A DNA stretch of 64,000 nt from Phenylobacterium sp. (GCF_004299445.1 NZ_SCTC01000009.1:1-64000), one strand, 5' to 3'; positions 42,456 to 51,481 are shown, counted from the first letter of the stretch. The notes: generated by a model from the sequence alone, not told the origin. Made by a program: numbers and translations.

Positions 42456-42482
42456 GCCACCCCTTCCGGTCCCGAAATCGAG

Positions 42483-42508
42483 AAGGCCGCGGGTTCGCCC
42501 GCGGCCTT
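42483..42508. terminator. Bidirectional intrinsic terminator
   Basis: A perfect 11-bp stem (42483-42493 / 42498-42508) with a UUCG tetraloop, between the convergent pckG and capD-like genes. The plus transcript ends with a T-rich stretch (TTTGTCGTTT); the minus side follows with a short T-run. Confidence 0.8.
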
Positions 42509-42525
42509 TGTCGTTTCGGCGGGGC

Positions 42526-44463
42526 CTAGCTGCCGGTTCCTGCGATCACGCGGAGGCTGGGCTGGCCGGCCGGCTTCTCGCCGCGGACCTGGGCGACAAG
42601 CTCGAACAGGGCGCGGCGGACGTCCTCGGACGGGCCGTCGCGGGCGATGCGGGCGAGGTCTTCCAGGTGGCCGGGCGTAACCCGCACGGCCGAGTTGGAA
42701 ATCACTTCCAGGACCTTGGGCGCCGCCGGCAGCGAGGTTTCGGTCTCGTCCAGCAGGGCCTCAGTCAACTTTTCGCCGGGGCGAAGACCGGTGATCTCGA
42801 TCTCGATGTCGCGGCGACCGCTAAGCGCGATCATCTGGCGGGCGAGCTCCAGGATGCTGACCGGTTCGCCCATCTCCAGCAGGAACAGCCGCGAGTCGTG
42901 GCGATCGTCCTCATGGCAGGCCGCCGTGGCGTGGAGCACCAACTGGGCCGCCTCGGGGATGGTCATGAAGAAGCGGGTCATCTCGGGGTGGGTGACCGTG
43001 ACGGGCCCGCCACGCTCGATCTGCGACTTGAAGATCGGCACCACCGAGCCCGACGACCCCAGCACGTTTCCGAACCGCACGGCCGAGAAGCGGGTGTCGC
43101 TATTGCTGGTGGCCTGCTGAGCGTGGATCACCGCCTCGGCGAGGCGCTTGGTGGCGCCCATGACGTTTGTGGGATCGACGGCCTTATCCGTGGAGATCAG
43201 CACCATCTGCCCCGCGCCGGCGGCCTTGGCGGCCTCGGTGACGTTCCAGGTGCCGACGACGTTGGTCAGCAGGCCCTCGCGGGGATGGCGCTCGACCATA
43301 GAGACGTGCTTCAGGGCCGCGGCGTGGAAAACCAGGTCGGGGCGCTCTTCCTGGAAGATGGCGACCGTCCGGGCGGCGTGACGCACGTCACACAGCACGG
43401 CCTTGACCGGCATGTGCGGGAAGGTCTCCCGCATCTCGCGTTCGATCTCGAACAGCGCCGTCTCGGAGAAGTCGAGGACGGTGAGGTGCGCGCACCCGAA
43501 GTTGGCGACCTGGCGGCACAGTTCCGAGCCGATCGATCCGCCGGCGCCTGTGATCAGAACGCGCTTGCCGGCCAGCAGGTGGCTCACGGCCATGCGGTCG
43601 AGTTCGATGGGTTCGCGCGCCAGTAACTCCTCGATGTTGATGTCGCGCATCGGCAGGAGGGTCAGGCCGTCGTGCTGCGAAAGCTCGACGATCGAGGGCA
43701 GGCGCAGCAGGCGGATGCCGTCGTTCTTGAGGCGGCCCAGCTGGTCGGCGGTGAGGCCCTTCAGCTTGCCGGGCTCCTCCAGGAACAGGATGGCGCGCGG
43801 ATAGCGGTTCCAGCGACGCAGGTCGGCCAGGGCCTCGTCCAGGCGGTCGATGGCCTCGAGGATGCAGACGCCGCGCACCTGAGCGCCGACATCGCGACGG
43901 TCGGTGCCGATGATGCCGACGGCGTTGTACATCCGGTCGGGATTGCGGGCGGCGTCGCGGAGATAGGTATCGGCCAGAGACGGCGGGCCGATCAGCAGGA
44001 GGTGAGGGGCCTGGGTCAGGCGGTCCGCAATGGGCTTGAGCGGCGAGAAGCTCTCGAGCGCGTGCTCGTGCAGGGCGCGACGCAGGATCCGAACGCCCAT
44101 CGAGATGACCATCTGGAACAGCGGCGCCATCACCAGGGTGGAGCGCGGCAGGCCCTCGGCGCGGTCCAGGACGAAGACGAACAACAGGAACACGCCCACG
44201 GTGAGCAGGGCGATCCGCGCCAGGACCAGAGCGTCAGGGATCGAGACATAACGCCAGGGCGAGAGCTCGCTGCGGAAGGCGATGCAGAAGGCCGCGGCGA
44301 TAGCGGCGTACAGGGCGGCGAACTGGAAGAAGCTGAGCGCGCCCGCCTCGCCGAACCCGAGTTCAGGCTGAGTGGGGGCGACGAAGAAGGCGATGGCGAA
44401 CGCCAATGCGGCCAGGAGGGCGTCGAAGACGACGGTCTGGGCCCGGACAGCCATCCGCTCCAT
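42526..44463 (-). CDS. CapD/FlaA1-like membrane nucleotide-sugar dehydratase
   Basis: 645 aa. Four N-terminal membrane helices are followed by a CoA-binding-like region, then an SDR-type catalytic domain: NAD loop ITGAGGSIGSEL, SAGL-equivalent HAAALKHVSMVE, STDKAVDPTNVMGATKR and RFGNVLGSSGSVVP. Met replaces the usual catalytic Tyr before GATKR, as in the large UDP-GlcNAc 4,6-dehydratases. It supplies a deoxy amino-sugar for surface polysaccharide. The ATG used has GGAG 9 bp before it; another ATG 36 bp upstream is possible. Confidence 0.92.
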   Translation of the reverse strand: MERMAVRAQTVVFDALLAALAFAIAFFVAPTQPELGFGEAGALSFFQFAALYAAIAAAFCIAFRSELSPWRYVSIPDALVLARIALLTVGVFLLFVFVLDRAEGLPRSTLVMAPLFQMVISMGVRILRRALHEHALESFSPLKPIADRLTQAPHLLLIGPPSLADTYLRDAARNPDRMYNAVGIIGTDRRDVGAQVRGVCILEAIDRLDEALADLRRWNRYPRAILFLEEPGKLKGLTADQLGRLKNDGIRLLRLPSIVELSQHDGLTLLPMRDINIEELLAREPIELDRMAVSHLLAGKRVLITGAGGSIGSELCRQVANFGCAHLTVLDFSETALFEIEREMRETFPHMPVKAVLCDVRHAARTVAIFQEERPDLVFHAAALKHVSMVERHPREGLLTNVVGTWNVTEAAKAAGAGQMVLISTDKAVDPTNVMGATKRLAEAVIHAQQATSNSDTRFSAVRFGNVLGSSGSVVPIFKSQIERGGPVTVTHPEMTRFFMTIPEAAQLVLHATAACHEDDRHDSRLFLLEMGEPVSILELARQMIALSGRRDIEIEITGLRPGEKLTEALLDETETSLPAAPKVLEVISNSAVRVTPGHLEDLARIARDGPSEDVRRALFELVAQVRGEKPAGQPSLRVIAGTGS

Positions 44464-44635
44464 GCGCCGCACTCCACTCACGTATCGATTCCTAACCATA
44501 GGCGCCGACCGCGACGCCGCTAGCGAAACTTGGGGCCGGCGGGCATTTTCCGCGGACCAAGCGCCCGAAATAGAACGGAAATGGGCGCTGAACGAGCGCC
44601 GGAAAGTAGGAACTGACGCCCGGCGGCGCAAACGG

Positions 44636-44661
44636 AAAAGCCGCCGCGGTGACGCGGCGGC
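44636..44661 (-). terminator. Intrinsic terminator of the porin gene
   Basis: Stem CCGCCGCG / CGCGGCGG (44641-44648 / 44653-44660) with loop GTGA; the minus transcript continues as CTTTTCC. It lies 35 bp past the porin stop. Confidence 0.75.
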
Positions 44662-44695
44662 CTTCCTAGCCCCCGAAGGGCTAACGGTCGGTGTG

Positions 44696-45391
44696 TTACC
44701 AGACGAACTTGATGCCGCCGACGACACGGCCTTCCGAGATGGCGCCGAACTTGTCCTTGGCGGTGTCCCAGTAGCGCAGGTCGAGGCTGATGTTGTCGGT
44801 GAGGGCGTAGCCGAGGCCGGCGTTCCACGTAGTGTAGCCGGGGCCCACCTCGATGTCCTGGCGGCCGAGGGCGCCCGAGACGCTGACCTTGGTATCCGGG
44901 ATCGTGACCGCGGCGTTGATCTCGTAGTACCAGGCATCGCCGGTGTCGCCGAAGAACTCGGGCGAGTAGAACACCGCGGCGCCCAGGGTGGCCGGACCGG
45001 CCGGCACCGAAGCGGCGAGCTTGGCTTCCACGTAGTCTTGGTTCGAACCCTTCGGGCTGTCGACGTAGCCGTAGTAGATCACGCCCAGGTCGAAGGTGAC
45101 CGGCCCGGCGGTCGGCTTGATGCCGGCGTACAGGTCGTACTCGGCGTCGGTGCCATTGCTGAAATCGACGTTAGAGACCCAGACACCGGCGTAGCCGATG
45201 CCCATGGTGGCGTCGATGCCGCCGAAGACCGACGGGTCTTCATCCGTCTGGCTGATGCCGCGGAAGACGTAGTCCGTGTTCGCGCCGATGTTGAACGAGA
45301 AGGACGGACCGGAGTCGTCCTGAGCATAGGCGGCGCCGGCGAAGCAGAGCGAAGCGGCCGTGGCCGCCAGCGCGAGTTTAAGCGTTCTCAT
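44696..45391 (-). CDS. TorF-family putative porin
   Basis: 231 aa. A signal peptide (LAATAASLCFAGAAYAQ) is followed by alternating beta-strand sequence: FSFNIGANTDYVFRGISQT at the start and AKDKFG and GGIKFVW at the end, the pattern of the small proteobacterial porin family often named TorF. It is probably an outer-membrane beta-barrel channel. Single gene with its own terminator. Confidence 0.85.
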   Translation of the reverse strand: MRTLKLALAATAASLCFAGAAYAQDDSGPSFSFNIGANTDYVFRGISQTDEDPSVFGGIDATMGIGYAGVWVSNVDFSNGTDAEYDLYAGIKPTAGPVTFDLGVIYYGYVDSPKGSNQDYVEAKLAASVPAGPATLGAAVFYSPEFFGDTGDAWYYEINAAVTIPDTKVSVSGALGRQDIEVGPGYTTWNAGLGYALTDNISLDLRYWDTAKDKFGAISEGRVVGGIKFVW

Positions 45392-45574
45392 TTTTGGTAT
45401 CCCCTCTCAGTGTCCGACCGGTCGAGCCGGTGGGCGTCGCCATCGTCGTCTCCGGGGGCCGCAGATCAACGCGACGGGCCGATGACAGCCGAGCCATGGG
45501 AGGGGTGACCAAGAATTGGGCGCGCCACGGACATGGCGCCCCATAATTGGGCAGATCAGCGTTCCGCCGATACC

Positions 45575-46375
45575 CTAGCGTGCAACAAGCGGCGCGAATC
45601 CCAGGTGAGAGCCGGCGTCGACGAGCAGCGTCTCGCCGGTCACGTGGCGCGAATGGGGCGAGGCGAGGAAGACCGCCGACACGGCGATGTCTTCGGCCGT
45701 CGAGGCCGCCTTAAGCGGAGTCCCGGCCGCGGCATTCTCACGGACCTTCGCGGCGGCGGCTTCGCCCATACCCTTGCCGAACCACGGTGTGTCGATGAAC
45801 CCGGGGCAGACCGAGTTGACTCGGATCTTCGGGGCGAGCGCGCGGGCCAGCGAGAGGGTCATAGTGTTGAGCGCGCCCTTGGAGGCCGCATAGGGCACCG
45901 ACGAGCCGATGCCGGTGACGCCGGCGATCGAGGCGGTCATCACGACAGCGCCGGGACGGGGGCCGGCCTCCAGCAGGGCCCGGCAGGCGCGAACCATCTG
46001 ATACGGGCCGATCACGTTGACGGCGTAGAGCTTGTGGAAATCGTCGGCGGAGACGCCCTCAAGGTTCGCGTGGTTGTTGAAGGTCGTCGTGCCGGCATTG
46101 TTGAACAGCGCGTCGATGCGACCGTAAGGCTCGGCGGCGGCGGCGATCCTGCGGCAGTCATCGTCGTTGGCGACGTCGCCCTGGACGAGGACCGTCTCGG
46201 CGCCGTGGGCCTGGCACAGGCGAGCCGTCTCCTCGGCGTCGTCCTTGTTGCGCGCATAGTTGATGACCACGACCCTGGCGCCGCGGGAGGCCACCTCAAC
46301 CGCGACGGCCCGGCCGAGGCCGGTCGACGAACCCGTCACCACCACCACGAAGTCCTGATAGTCGCCTTGAGCCAT
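45575..46375 (-). CDS. SDR oxidoreductase, 3-oxoacyl-ACP reductase-like
   Basis: 266 aa. The NAD(P) loop is [21 protein letters not shown] marks the Rossmann core, the catalytic triad is in [19 protein letters not shown], and [10 protein letters not shown] follows. The overall form is the classical FabG-like SDR. The substrate is uncertain. It is divergent from queF. Confidence 0.88.
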   Translation of the reverse strand: MAQGDYQDFVVVVTGSSTGLGRAVAVEVASRGARVVVINYARNKDDAEETARLCQAHGAETVLVQGDVANDDDCRRIAAAAEPYGRIDALFNNAGTTTFNNHANLEGVSADDFHKLYAVNVIGPYQMVRACRALLEAGPRPGAVVMTASIAGVTGIGSSVPYAASKGALNTMTLSLARALAPKIRVNSVCPGFIDTPWFGKGMGEAAAAKVRENAAAGTPLKAASTAEDIAVSAVFLASPHSRHVTGETLLVDAGSHLGFAPLVAR

Positions 46376-46434
46376 CGCGCGTCCTCCCGTTCGCTTCGTT
46401 GTTTGCAGGCGTACTAGCCGCTAAACGCCAGGAC

Positions 46435-46890
46435 ATGGAAGAGACGCATCTCACGCAGCTGGGCCGCGACGTGCGGGGCTTTGACAGTCCCGAGACCGCG
46501 GTTCTGGAACGCGTGCCCAATCCGCACCCCGGCACGACCTATCTGGTGCGCTTCACCGCGCCAGAATTCACGTCGCTCTGTCCGGTGACCGGTCAGCCTG
46601 ACTTCGCCCACATGGTGATCGACTATGCGCCGGCCGATTGGCTGGTCGAGTCGAAGTCGCTGAAGCTGTACCTGGGCGCTTTCCGCAATCACGGCGCCTT
46701 CCATGAGGACTGCACGGTGGCGATCGGCCGGCGGCTGGTGGCGGAACTGTCGCCGGCATGGCTGCGGATCGGCGGCTACTGGTACCCGCGCGGCGGCATC
46801 CCGATCGACGTGTTCTGGCAGACCGGGCCGGCGCCCGCTGGCCTCTGGTTGCCGGACCAGGGCGTCGCGCCGTACCGCGGTCGCGGCTGA
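46435..46890 (+). CDS. queF: NADPH-dependent 7-cyano-7-deazaguanine (preQ0) reductase
   Basis: 151 aa, the short one-domain form. The active Cys sits in [14 protein letters not shown], and the QueF motif ESKSLKLY is present, followed by [10 protein letters not shown]. It reduces preQ0 to preQ1 for the tRNA base queuosine. The ATG used starts at METH-type residues close to the normal N-terminus. Confidence 0.95.
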   Translation: MEETHLTQLGRDVRGFDSPETAVLERVPNPHPGTTYLVRFTAPEFTSLCPVTGQPDFAHMVIDYAPADWLVESKSLKLYLGAFRNHGAFHEDCTVAIGRRLVAELSPAWLRIGGYWYPRGGIPIDVFWQTGPAPAGLWLPDQGVAPYRGRG

Positions 46891-47228
46891 ACATGCCGGC
46901 CGAGGCTGCAAGCGGGATACACTTGTGTGACGGCCGAAATACTGCGCCATGGCAAGCAAACGGTGAAGCTTTAGGACGTGTCGTCCAGCAAACCGGCATA
47001 GGGCATCCTGTCCAACTCGCAGGCGCCTTACTCTCGCGAGAGGCGAAATCGGCGGCGACTGCTGCAACCGCGCCCCTGCGGGCTTCCCAAAAGCTGGGGA
47101 GAGGCCTATACCTGACTTGCCCAATCTCTCCTCGGGCGTGTCACCTCAGGCCGGACGGCGCGACGCGTCGCCCGGCCGCCGTGTTTCTGAGGATGACGTG
47201 TTTCTGAGGATGACGTTGGAGGCGGAGC
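46891..47228. other. Intergenic region, no gene seen
   Basis: About 340 bp between convergent queF and nitroreductase genes. No start-codon plus ribosome-binding site combination is convincing in any frame. The only structure is a 17-bp tandem repeat at 47181-47214. Confidence 0.5.
47181..47214. repeat. Two tandem 17-bp copies
   Basis: GTGTTTCTGAGGATGAC occurs at 47181-47197 and again, without gap, at 47198-47214. Perfect direct duplication in a non-coding stretch. Confidence 0.9.
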
Positions 47229-47843
47229 TCAGGCCGTCCAGCGGGTGACGAGCGGGGTGAGTCCCGGGCGTTCACGCTCCAACGGGGGTTCGCGGGGAGT
47301 CCCCAGCAGCATGACGCCGGCCACGCGTTCGCCTTCCTTCACGCCCAGGATCTCGCAGGCCTCGGCGTCGTAGCTGTACCAGTCGGTGATCCAGTTGGCG
47401 CCGAAGCCCATGGCGAGCGCGGCGTACAGCAGGTTGGTGCAGACGGCGCCGGCCGACAAAATCTGCTCCCACTCCGGGATCGACGCACCAGGGCGGGGCG
47501 ACGAAATCACCACCACGGCCATGGGCGGGGTGCGCAGCTTAATCAGCTTGGCGGCCAGTTGCGGGTCGCCCTTGCGACCGGCGAGCTGCTCCAGGCTCTG
47601 GACCAGGTCGGCCTTGCCGTCGCCGTCCAGGATCACGAAGCGCCAGGGGGCCAGCTTGCCATGGTCGGGCACGCGCGCGGCCAGGCGCAGAAGGTCGGCG
47701 AGCTGGGTCTCGCTGGGGGCTGGCGCGGCCAGTGTGACGGCCGACGTCGAGCGCCGCAGCGCCAGGAATTCGAGCACCTGGGGCGCCGCGGCGAACGGGA
47801 GAGCGTCGCCGAACGACGGCGGGGACGGGAGACTGTAGGGCAA
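47229..47843 (-). CDS. Nitroreductase family protein (YdjA-like)
   Basis: 204 aa from a TTG. FMN contacts are RRSTSAV at the start, VPDHGKLAPWRFVIL and the late GVMLLGTP. The pattern is the short YdjA-like flavin nitroreductase group. The physiological substrate is unknown. No clear ribosome-binding site precedes the TTG, so the exact start is uncertain. Confidence 0.85.
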   Translation of the reverse strand: MPYSLPSPPSFGDALPFAAAPQVLEFLALRRSTSAVTLAAPAPSETQLADLLRLAARVPDHGKLAPWRFVILDGDGKADLVQSLEQLAGRKGDPQLAAKLIKLRTPPMAVVVISSPRPGASIPEWEQILSAGAVCTNLLYAALAMGFGANWITDWYSYDAEACEILGVKEGERVAGVMLLGTPREPPLERERPGLTPLVTRWTA

Positions 47844-47926
47844 TGGGGGTCCCGGCGTTTAAGGATACCGATACGAGCCCTTCTTTATGGGGGCGGACAC
47901 GCGAACCGCAAGGCGAGGGAGCCAAG

Positions 47927-48541
47927 ATGGGTGGCAAGCCGGCCTGGCTCCGGTCGCACGGGAGGCCCTGGATTCGGGGCGCCGCGACGCCGGTGTTCGA
48001 CAACCCCTGGATCTCGGTCACCCAGTATGCGGCGACGGCGCCCACCGGCAATCCGGCCACGTATGGCCTCGTGAGCTTCAAGAACTACGCCGTGGCGATT
48101 CTGCCGCTGTTCGACGACGGCACGACACTCCTGGTGGGCCAGCACCGCTTTCCGCTGGGCGACTACAGTTGGGAGATACCCGAGGGCGGCGGCGCCCTGG
48201 ACGCCGACCCGCTCGAGAGCGCTCGGCGAGAACTGGCCGAGGAGACCGGGCTACAGGCGGCAGAGTGGCGCGAGATCCTGCAGGTGGAGCTTTCGAACTC
48301 GGTGAGCGACGAGCGCGCCTTCGGCTACCTGGCGACCGGGCTGTCGATCGCGGACGAGGTCCACCATGCCGACGACACCGAGTCGCTGGAGAAGGTCCGC
48401 GTTCCGTTCGGCGAGGCCCTGGACGCCGCCCTTTCCGGCGACCTGAAGGACGTACTGACAGTGGCGATGCTGCTGAAGGTCTCCCATATGGCGAGGGAAG
48501 GGCATTTGGCGCCTGCGCTTGCGCGCGCCATATTGGGCTGA
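47927..48541 (+). CDS. NUDIX hydrolase (ADP-ribose pyrophosphatase-like)
   Basis: 204 aa. The full Nudix box is present: GGGALDADPLESARRELAEE followed by TGL. Upstream are FKNYAVAILPLFDDG and HRFPLGDYSWEIPEGG, typical of the ADP-ribose pyrophosphatase group. It cleaves nucleoside diphosphate compounds. The ATG follows GAGGGAG; longer readings lack support. cysE follows 31 bp downstream in the same direction. Confidence 0.9.
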   Translation: MGGKPAWLRSHGRPWIRGAATPVFDNPWISVTQYAATAPTGNPATYGLVSFKNYAVAILPLFDDGTTLLVGQHRFPLGDYSWEIPEGGGALDADPLESARRELAEETGLQAAEWREILQVELSNSVSDERAFGYLATGLSIADEVHHADDTESLEKVRVPFGEALDAALSGDLKDVLTVAMLLKVSHMAREGHLAPALARAILG

Positions 48542-48572
48542 GGGAGATGACCCTATGGGTCGGGAGGAACTG

Positions 48573-49403
48573 ATGAGCCAGCGCCTGGAGGTGGTGAACC
48601 CCAAAGCGCCGCCGCCCGTTTGGGCCGCGCTTCGTAACGAGGCGTACGCCGCCGCCAAGAACGAGGCGGCCCTGGCCAGCCTGCTGGCCGCCGTGATCCT
48701 CAATCACGACACCCTGGGAGATGCGCTGAGCTATCAGCTGGCGCGCAAGCTGGGCGATCAGGAGCTGCGGGCCATGAGCCTGCGCGACACCATCGAGGAA
48801 GCCTATGACGGCGACCCGTCGCTGGTGGAGATCGCCGAGGCGGACCTCAAGGCGGTGTTCGAGCGCGACCCGGCCTGCAAGGGCTATGTCCAGCCTTTCC
48901 TCTTCTTCAAGGGCTTCCTGGCGCTGCAGACCCATCGGGTCGCACACTGGCTCTATGGCGAGGGCCGCCAGACGCTGGCGTTCTATCTGCAGAGCCGCAG
49001 CAGCGAGCTGTTCCAGGTCGATATCAATCCGGCCACGCGCATCGGCCGCGGCGTGTTCGTCGACCACGGCACCGGCATCGTGATCGGCGAAACCGCGGTG
49101 ATCGGCGACGATGTCTCGATGCTGCAGGGCGTCACCCTGGGCGGCACAGGCGCGGAGCAGGGCGATCGCCACCCGAAAGTGGGCAAGGGCGTGCTGCTGG
49201 GCGCCGGCGCGAAGGTGCTGGGCAACATCAAGATCGGCGACTACGCGAAGGTCGCGTCGGGCTCAGTGGTGCTGAAGGACGTGCCGGCGGGCTGCACGGC
49301 GGCAGGCGTGCCCGCGCGCCTCGTGAACTGCCCGACCTGCGAGGAGCCGGCGCGCAGCATGGACCACACCCTGGCCGAGGCTGTGTACGACTACGTCATC
49401 TGA
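48573..49403 (+). CDS. cysE: Serine O-acetyltransferase
   Basis: 276 aa. A helical N-terminal domain (VWAALRNEA to ALSYQLARKLGDQEL) is followed by a left-handed beta-helix of hexapeptide repeats: FVDHGTGIVIGETAVIGDDV, QGVTLGGTG, HPKVGKGVLLGAGAKVLG. The His in DHGTG is the catalytic base. It makes O-acetylserine for cysteine synthesis. GGGAGGA precedes the ATG used; an ATG 18 bp upstream also has a ribosome-binding site. Confidence 0.95.
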   Translation: MSQRLEVVNPKAPPPVWAALRNEAYAAAKNEAALASLLAAVILNHDTLGDALSYQLARKLGDQELRAMSLRDTIEEAYDGDPSLVEIAEADLKAVFERDPACKGYVQPFLFFKGFLALQTHRVAHWLYGEGRQTLAFYLQSRSSELFQVDINPATRIGRGVFVDHGTGIVIGETAVIGDDVSMLQGVTLGGTGAEQGDRHPKVGKGVLLGAGAKVLGNIKIGDYAKVASGSVVLKDVPAGCTAAGVPARLVNCPTCEEPARSMDHTLAEAVYDYVI

Positions 49404-49465
49404 GGTTTCGCCGCCGCGCGGGTTTCTGTAGGTTCGCGCCGAAACTGACCTCGAGGAGCGTTCGC

Positions 49466-49672
49466 GTGGACGAAAGAGCTATCCGCAAGATCGAAGGCCA
49501 TCTGCGCGGGACCTTCGCCAACGCGCGGATCACGCTGATGCCCCGTCCGAAGCAGAAGGACAGCGCCGAGGTCTACGTCGGCGAGGAGTTCATCGGCGTG
49601 GTGTTCGAGGACGAGGACGGCGACGGTTCGTACGTCTTCAACATGTCGATCCTGGCCGAAGACCTGCCGTAG
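49466..49672 (+). CDS. DUF3126 family small protein
   Basis: 68 aa from a GTG with GAGGAG upstream. The pattern (IRKIEGHLRGTFAN, EVYVGEEFIGVVFEDEDGDG) matches the small alphaproteobacterial DUF3126 proteins commonly found beside cysE. Function unknown. Its tight spacing (62 bp) after cysE suggests co-transcription. Confidence 0.8.
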   Translation: MDERAIRKIEGHLRGTFANARITLMPRPKQKDSAEVYVGEEFIGVVFEDEDGDGSYVFNMSILAEDLP

Positions 49673-49709
49673 CCGCCCAGAGCGCAAAGCGCTCACGACT
49701 TGAAGCGGC

Positions 49710-49756
49710 GAGCCTCTCGGCCCCATCAGGTTGAGCCAACCTGATCGGAGAGGCTC
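49710..49756. repeat. 47-nt inverted repeat between convergent genes
   Basis: Two nested perfect stems: 49710-49718 with 49748-49756, and 49725-49733 with 49737-49745, around a 3-nt loop. No U-run follows on either strand. It may be a terminator-like structure or a REP-type palindrome. Confidence 0.7.
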
Positions 49757-50304
49757 TAGCGGATCTGAACGACCTCCAGCGTGCCTGCGGGCGCCGGCCG
49801 GATCGGCGGCGCCGGCTGGGTCGTGTCCAGCCACTGGGCCCAGTGCTCACGCGGCAGGATCACGATCTGGCGGTCGTGGTAGGGCGCGATGTCGGGTCCG
49901 GGCGGGCAGGTGAGCAGGGTGAAGCGGTCGTCGCGGATCAGTCCGGCCACGCCCAGGAACGGCTGGCCGGCCGGGGTGAACCGCCATTTCGACTTGGGCG
50001 CCTTGGGGCCCGTGAACTCGAAGAAGGCGTCGATCGGGACCAGGCAACGCCCCTTTGCAAAGCTGCGGTCGTCCGAGCGGAAATTGATGATGGGCCCGCG
50101 GGGGCCTGGAAAACCCCATCGCATCTGCTGCAGGTGGGCCCCGCCGTCACGCCCGGTGACGATGAAGCTGGGGTCGGTAGGGCGGATCGAGGGGCGCGGC
50201 TCCATGTTGGGCGCGCCGCCGTCCCAGGCCAGCGACAGGTCCAGCTGGGCGAACTCCTTGAGCAGCTCGTCGAGCGACCGCTCCTGGGCGTATTCGTTGC
50301 ACAT
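49756..50304 (-). CDS. SRAP (SOS response-associated peptidase) / HMCES-like protein
   Basis: 182 aa. The new N-terminal Cys2 (MCNEYA) links to abasic sites in single-stranded DNA. Other conserved residues are NFRSDD (the Asn), FFEF (the Glu) and HDRQIVILP (the His). The protein shields abasic sites through a DNA-protein crosslink during replication. The start codon lies 6 nt after a TATTGT -10-like element, so the transcript may be leaderless. The promoter carries TGTAGATT, also present at the neighbouring repressor's promoter. Confidence 0.92.
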   Translation of the reverse strand: MCNEYAQERSLDELLKEFAQLDLSLAWDGGAPNMEPRPSIRPTDPSFIVTGRDGGAHLQQMRWGFPGPRGPIINFRSDDRSFAKGRCLVPIDAFFEFTGPKAPKSKWRFTPAGQPFLGVAGLIRDDRFTLLTCPPGPDIAPYHDRQIVILPREHWAQWLDTTQPAPPIRPAPAGTLEVVQIR

Positions 50305-50310
50305 GGGTTG

Positions 50311-50324
50311 ACAATAAATCTACA
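50311..50324 (-). promoter_or_regulatory. SRAP gene promoter with repressor-like site
   Basis: On the minus strand TGTAGATT (50324-50317) abuts TATTGT (50316-50311), a -10-like box 6 nt before the ATG. The TGTAGATT sequence recurs at 51009-51016 in front of the S24 repressor. Confidence 0.5.
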
Positions 50325-50360
50325 GAAGACCCGGCGCCAAGCGCCGTAGGAAATATGCGG

Positions 50361-51005
50361 TCAGGCCGCGCCGCGGATGATCCGGCGCGCCTGGAAGGGT
50401 GGGATGATGGCGGTGATGTGGGCCGCCCAGCGCAGCCTGGCGTCGCGCCGCATGGGGCCTGCGACGCTCTCGAGATCGTAGACGCCGGCGCGGGAGCCGC
50501 GGAGCAGGCGCTTGACCAGCACCTCGTCGGTATCGGTCTCGACGATCACCACCTGGCCCAGCATGTCGGGGGTCGGCGCGGTGCGCTGGTCCTCGAAGTA
50601 AATCAGAGCGCCGTCGTCGGCCAGGCCGCGCATCGAATGGCCCACCACCTTGAGGGCGCGGGCGCGGTCGGTGCCGCCCGGGGGCACGGGTGTGAGCTCG
50701 GCGGGATCCTGGCCCAGGGCGTAGAGGACCGTGCCGTCAGGATTGGCGCCCACCTGGCCGATCACAGGCACGAACCCCACGGGCGTCGTGGGCGCCATCG
50801 CACCGGCGGCGTCGTAGAGCCATTCGGCGCTGACCCCGAAGGCGGCCGCGTATTCCTTGGCGCGGCGATAGGAGAAGGGCGCGTTGCCGTTCTCGTTCGA
50901 GGCGAAGGTGTTGCGGCTCCAGCCGTGCGCATCCGCCGCCGCGGCGGCGGTTTCGAAGCCCCTGTCGATGCGGGCCTGCCTGAGCCGTTCGGCGCGACCG
51001 TCCAT
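50361..51005 (-). CDS. CI/LexA-like HTH repressor with S24 peptidase domain
   Basis: 214 aa. The N-terminal helix-turn-helix (RLRQARIDRGFETAAAAADAHGWSR to about 55) binds DNA. The C-terminal S24 domain has VVGHSMRGLADDG with the Ser nucleophile and EVLVKRLLRG with the Lys base, so self-cleavage in response to RecA is plausible. Its ATG sits 6 nt after a TAATCT -10-like box, implying a leaderless message. It is divergent from a three-gene operon and lies 57 bp upstream of the SRAP gene on the same strand. Confidence 0.88.
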   Translation of the reverse strand: MDGRAERLRQARIDRGFETAAAAADAHGWSRNTFASNENGNAPFSYRRAKEYAAAFGVSAEWLYDAAGAMAPTTPVGFVPVIGQVGANPDGTVLYALGQDPAELTPVPPGGTDRARALKVVGHSMRGLADDGALIYFEDQRTAPTPDMLGQVVIVETDTDEVLVKRLLRGSRAGVYDLESVAGPMRRDARLRWAAHITAIIPPFQARRIIRGAA

Positions 51006-51008
51006 GAC

Positions 51009-51059
51009 TGTAGATTACATGCTGACCCACTTGACTCAAGAAGGTGTAGAAAATATACA
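51009..51059. promoter_or_regulatory. Divergent promoter and operator region (repressor switch)
   Basis: Plus strand: TTGACT (51031-51036), 17 bp, TATACA (51054-51059), then 6 bp to the ATG at 51066. Minus strand: TTGAGT (51040-51035), 16 bp, TAATCT, then the repressor ATG. The two -35 boxes overlap. Operator-like palindromes TGTA-GAT-TACA (51009-51019) and TGTA-N7-TACA (51045-51059) cover each -10 box. Confidence 0.7.
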
Positions 51060-51065
51060 GCACGT

Positions 51066-51287
51066 ATGGCGAACATCGAAGTTCTCAACTATTCCGTGCT
51101 CCGTTGCGGCGGGGCTTCCCAGGGGCGAGCCTGCGCAGAACTGGGCGTCAGTTCCGGACGTGGGTTGGTGCTGGAGGCGTCGTTTCTCCGGCGCGACCCC
51201 GACGCCGTGCGGCCACGGTTCGCGCGGCACGCGCGGCACGTGAAGGCGGCGCTGGCGGCGGGCGGCTTCCCGGTGCTGAAGCGATGA
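51066..51287 (+). CDS. Small protein, first gene of the repressor-controlled operon
   Basis: 73 aa. Middle part GASQGRACAELGVSSGRGL could fold as a helix-turn-helix; the C-terminus is Arg-rich (RPRFARHARHVKAAL). No known family recalled. No ribosome-binding site precedes the ATG; the start sits where transcription should begin. It overlaps the next gene by 4 bp (ATGA). Confidence 0.65.
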   Translation: MANIEVLNYSVLRCGGASQGRACAELGVSSGRGLVLEASFLRRDPDAVRPRFARHARHVKAALAAGGFPVLKR

Positions 51288-51481
51288 GCGGGGCCCAGGA
51301 CGCCGCGGCGGTGGTGGCGGGCGAGCTCAGCCGGCGCAAGCCCGGGGAGCGGGGGCGGTTCCTGCGCGAGCTGCTGGCCCACTCGGCCGCCGGCCTGGTG
51401 GTCATCGAAGGCGAGGCCGAGGCCTCGGAAGCGGTCTACCGGCTGGCCGACGCGGTGGTGGCGCGAGGGCTGGCGCGATGA
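51284..51481 (+). CDS. Small protein, second gene of the operon
   Basis: 65 aa, soluble, basic N-terminal half (SRRKPGERGRFLRELLAH), then an acidic helix. No family recognised. ATGA overlaps on both sides join it to the flanking genes. Confidence 0.6.
   Translation: MSGAQDAAAVVAGELSRRKPGERGRFLRELLAHSAAGLVVIEGEAEASEAVYRLADAVVARGLAR

Noticed and set aside
45510-45560. AATTGGGC repeats shared with 23398-23411 as a common operator
   Set aside because: Short, differently spaced and not placed alike relative to gene starts; chance is a sufficient explanation.
50281-51066. A LexA box in front of the SRAP or repressor genes
   Set aside because: No GTTC-N7-GTTC occurs there; only the TGTA-type motif recurs.
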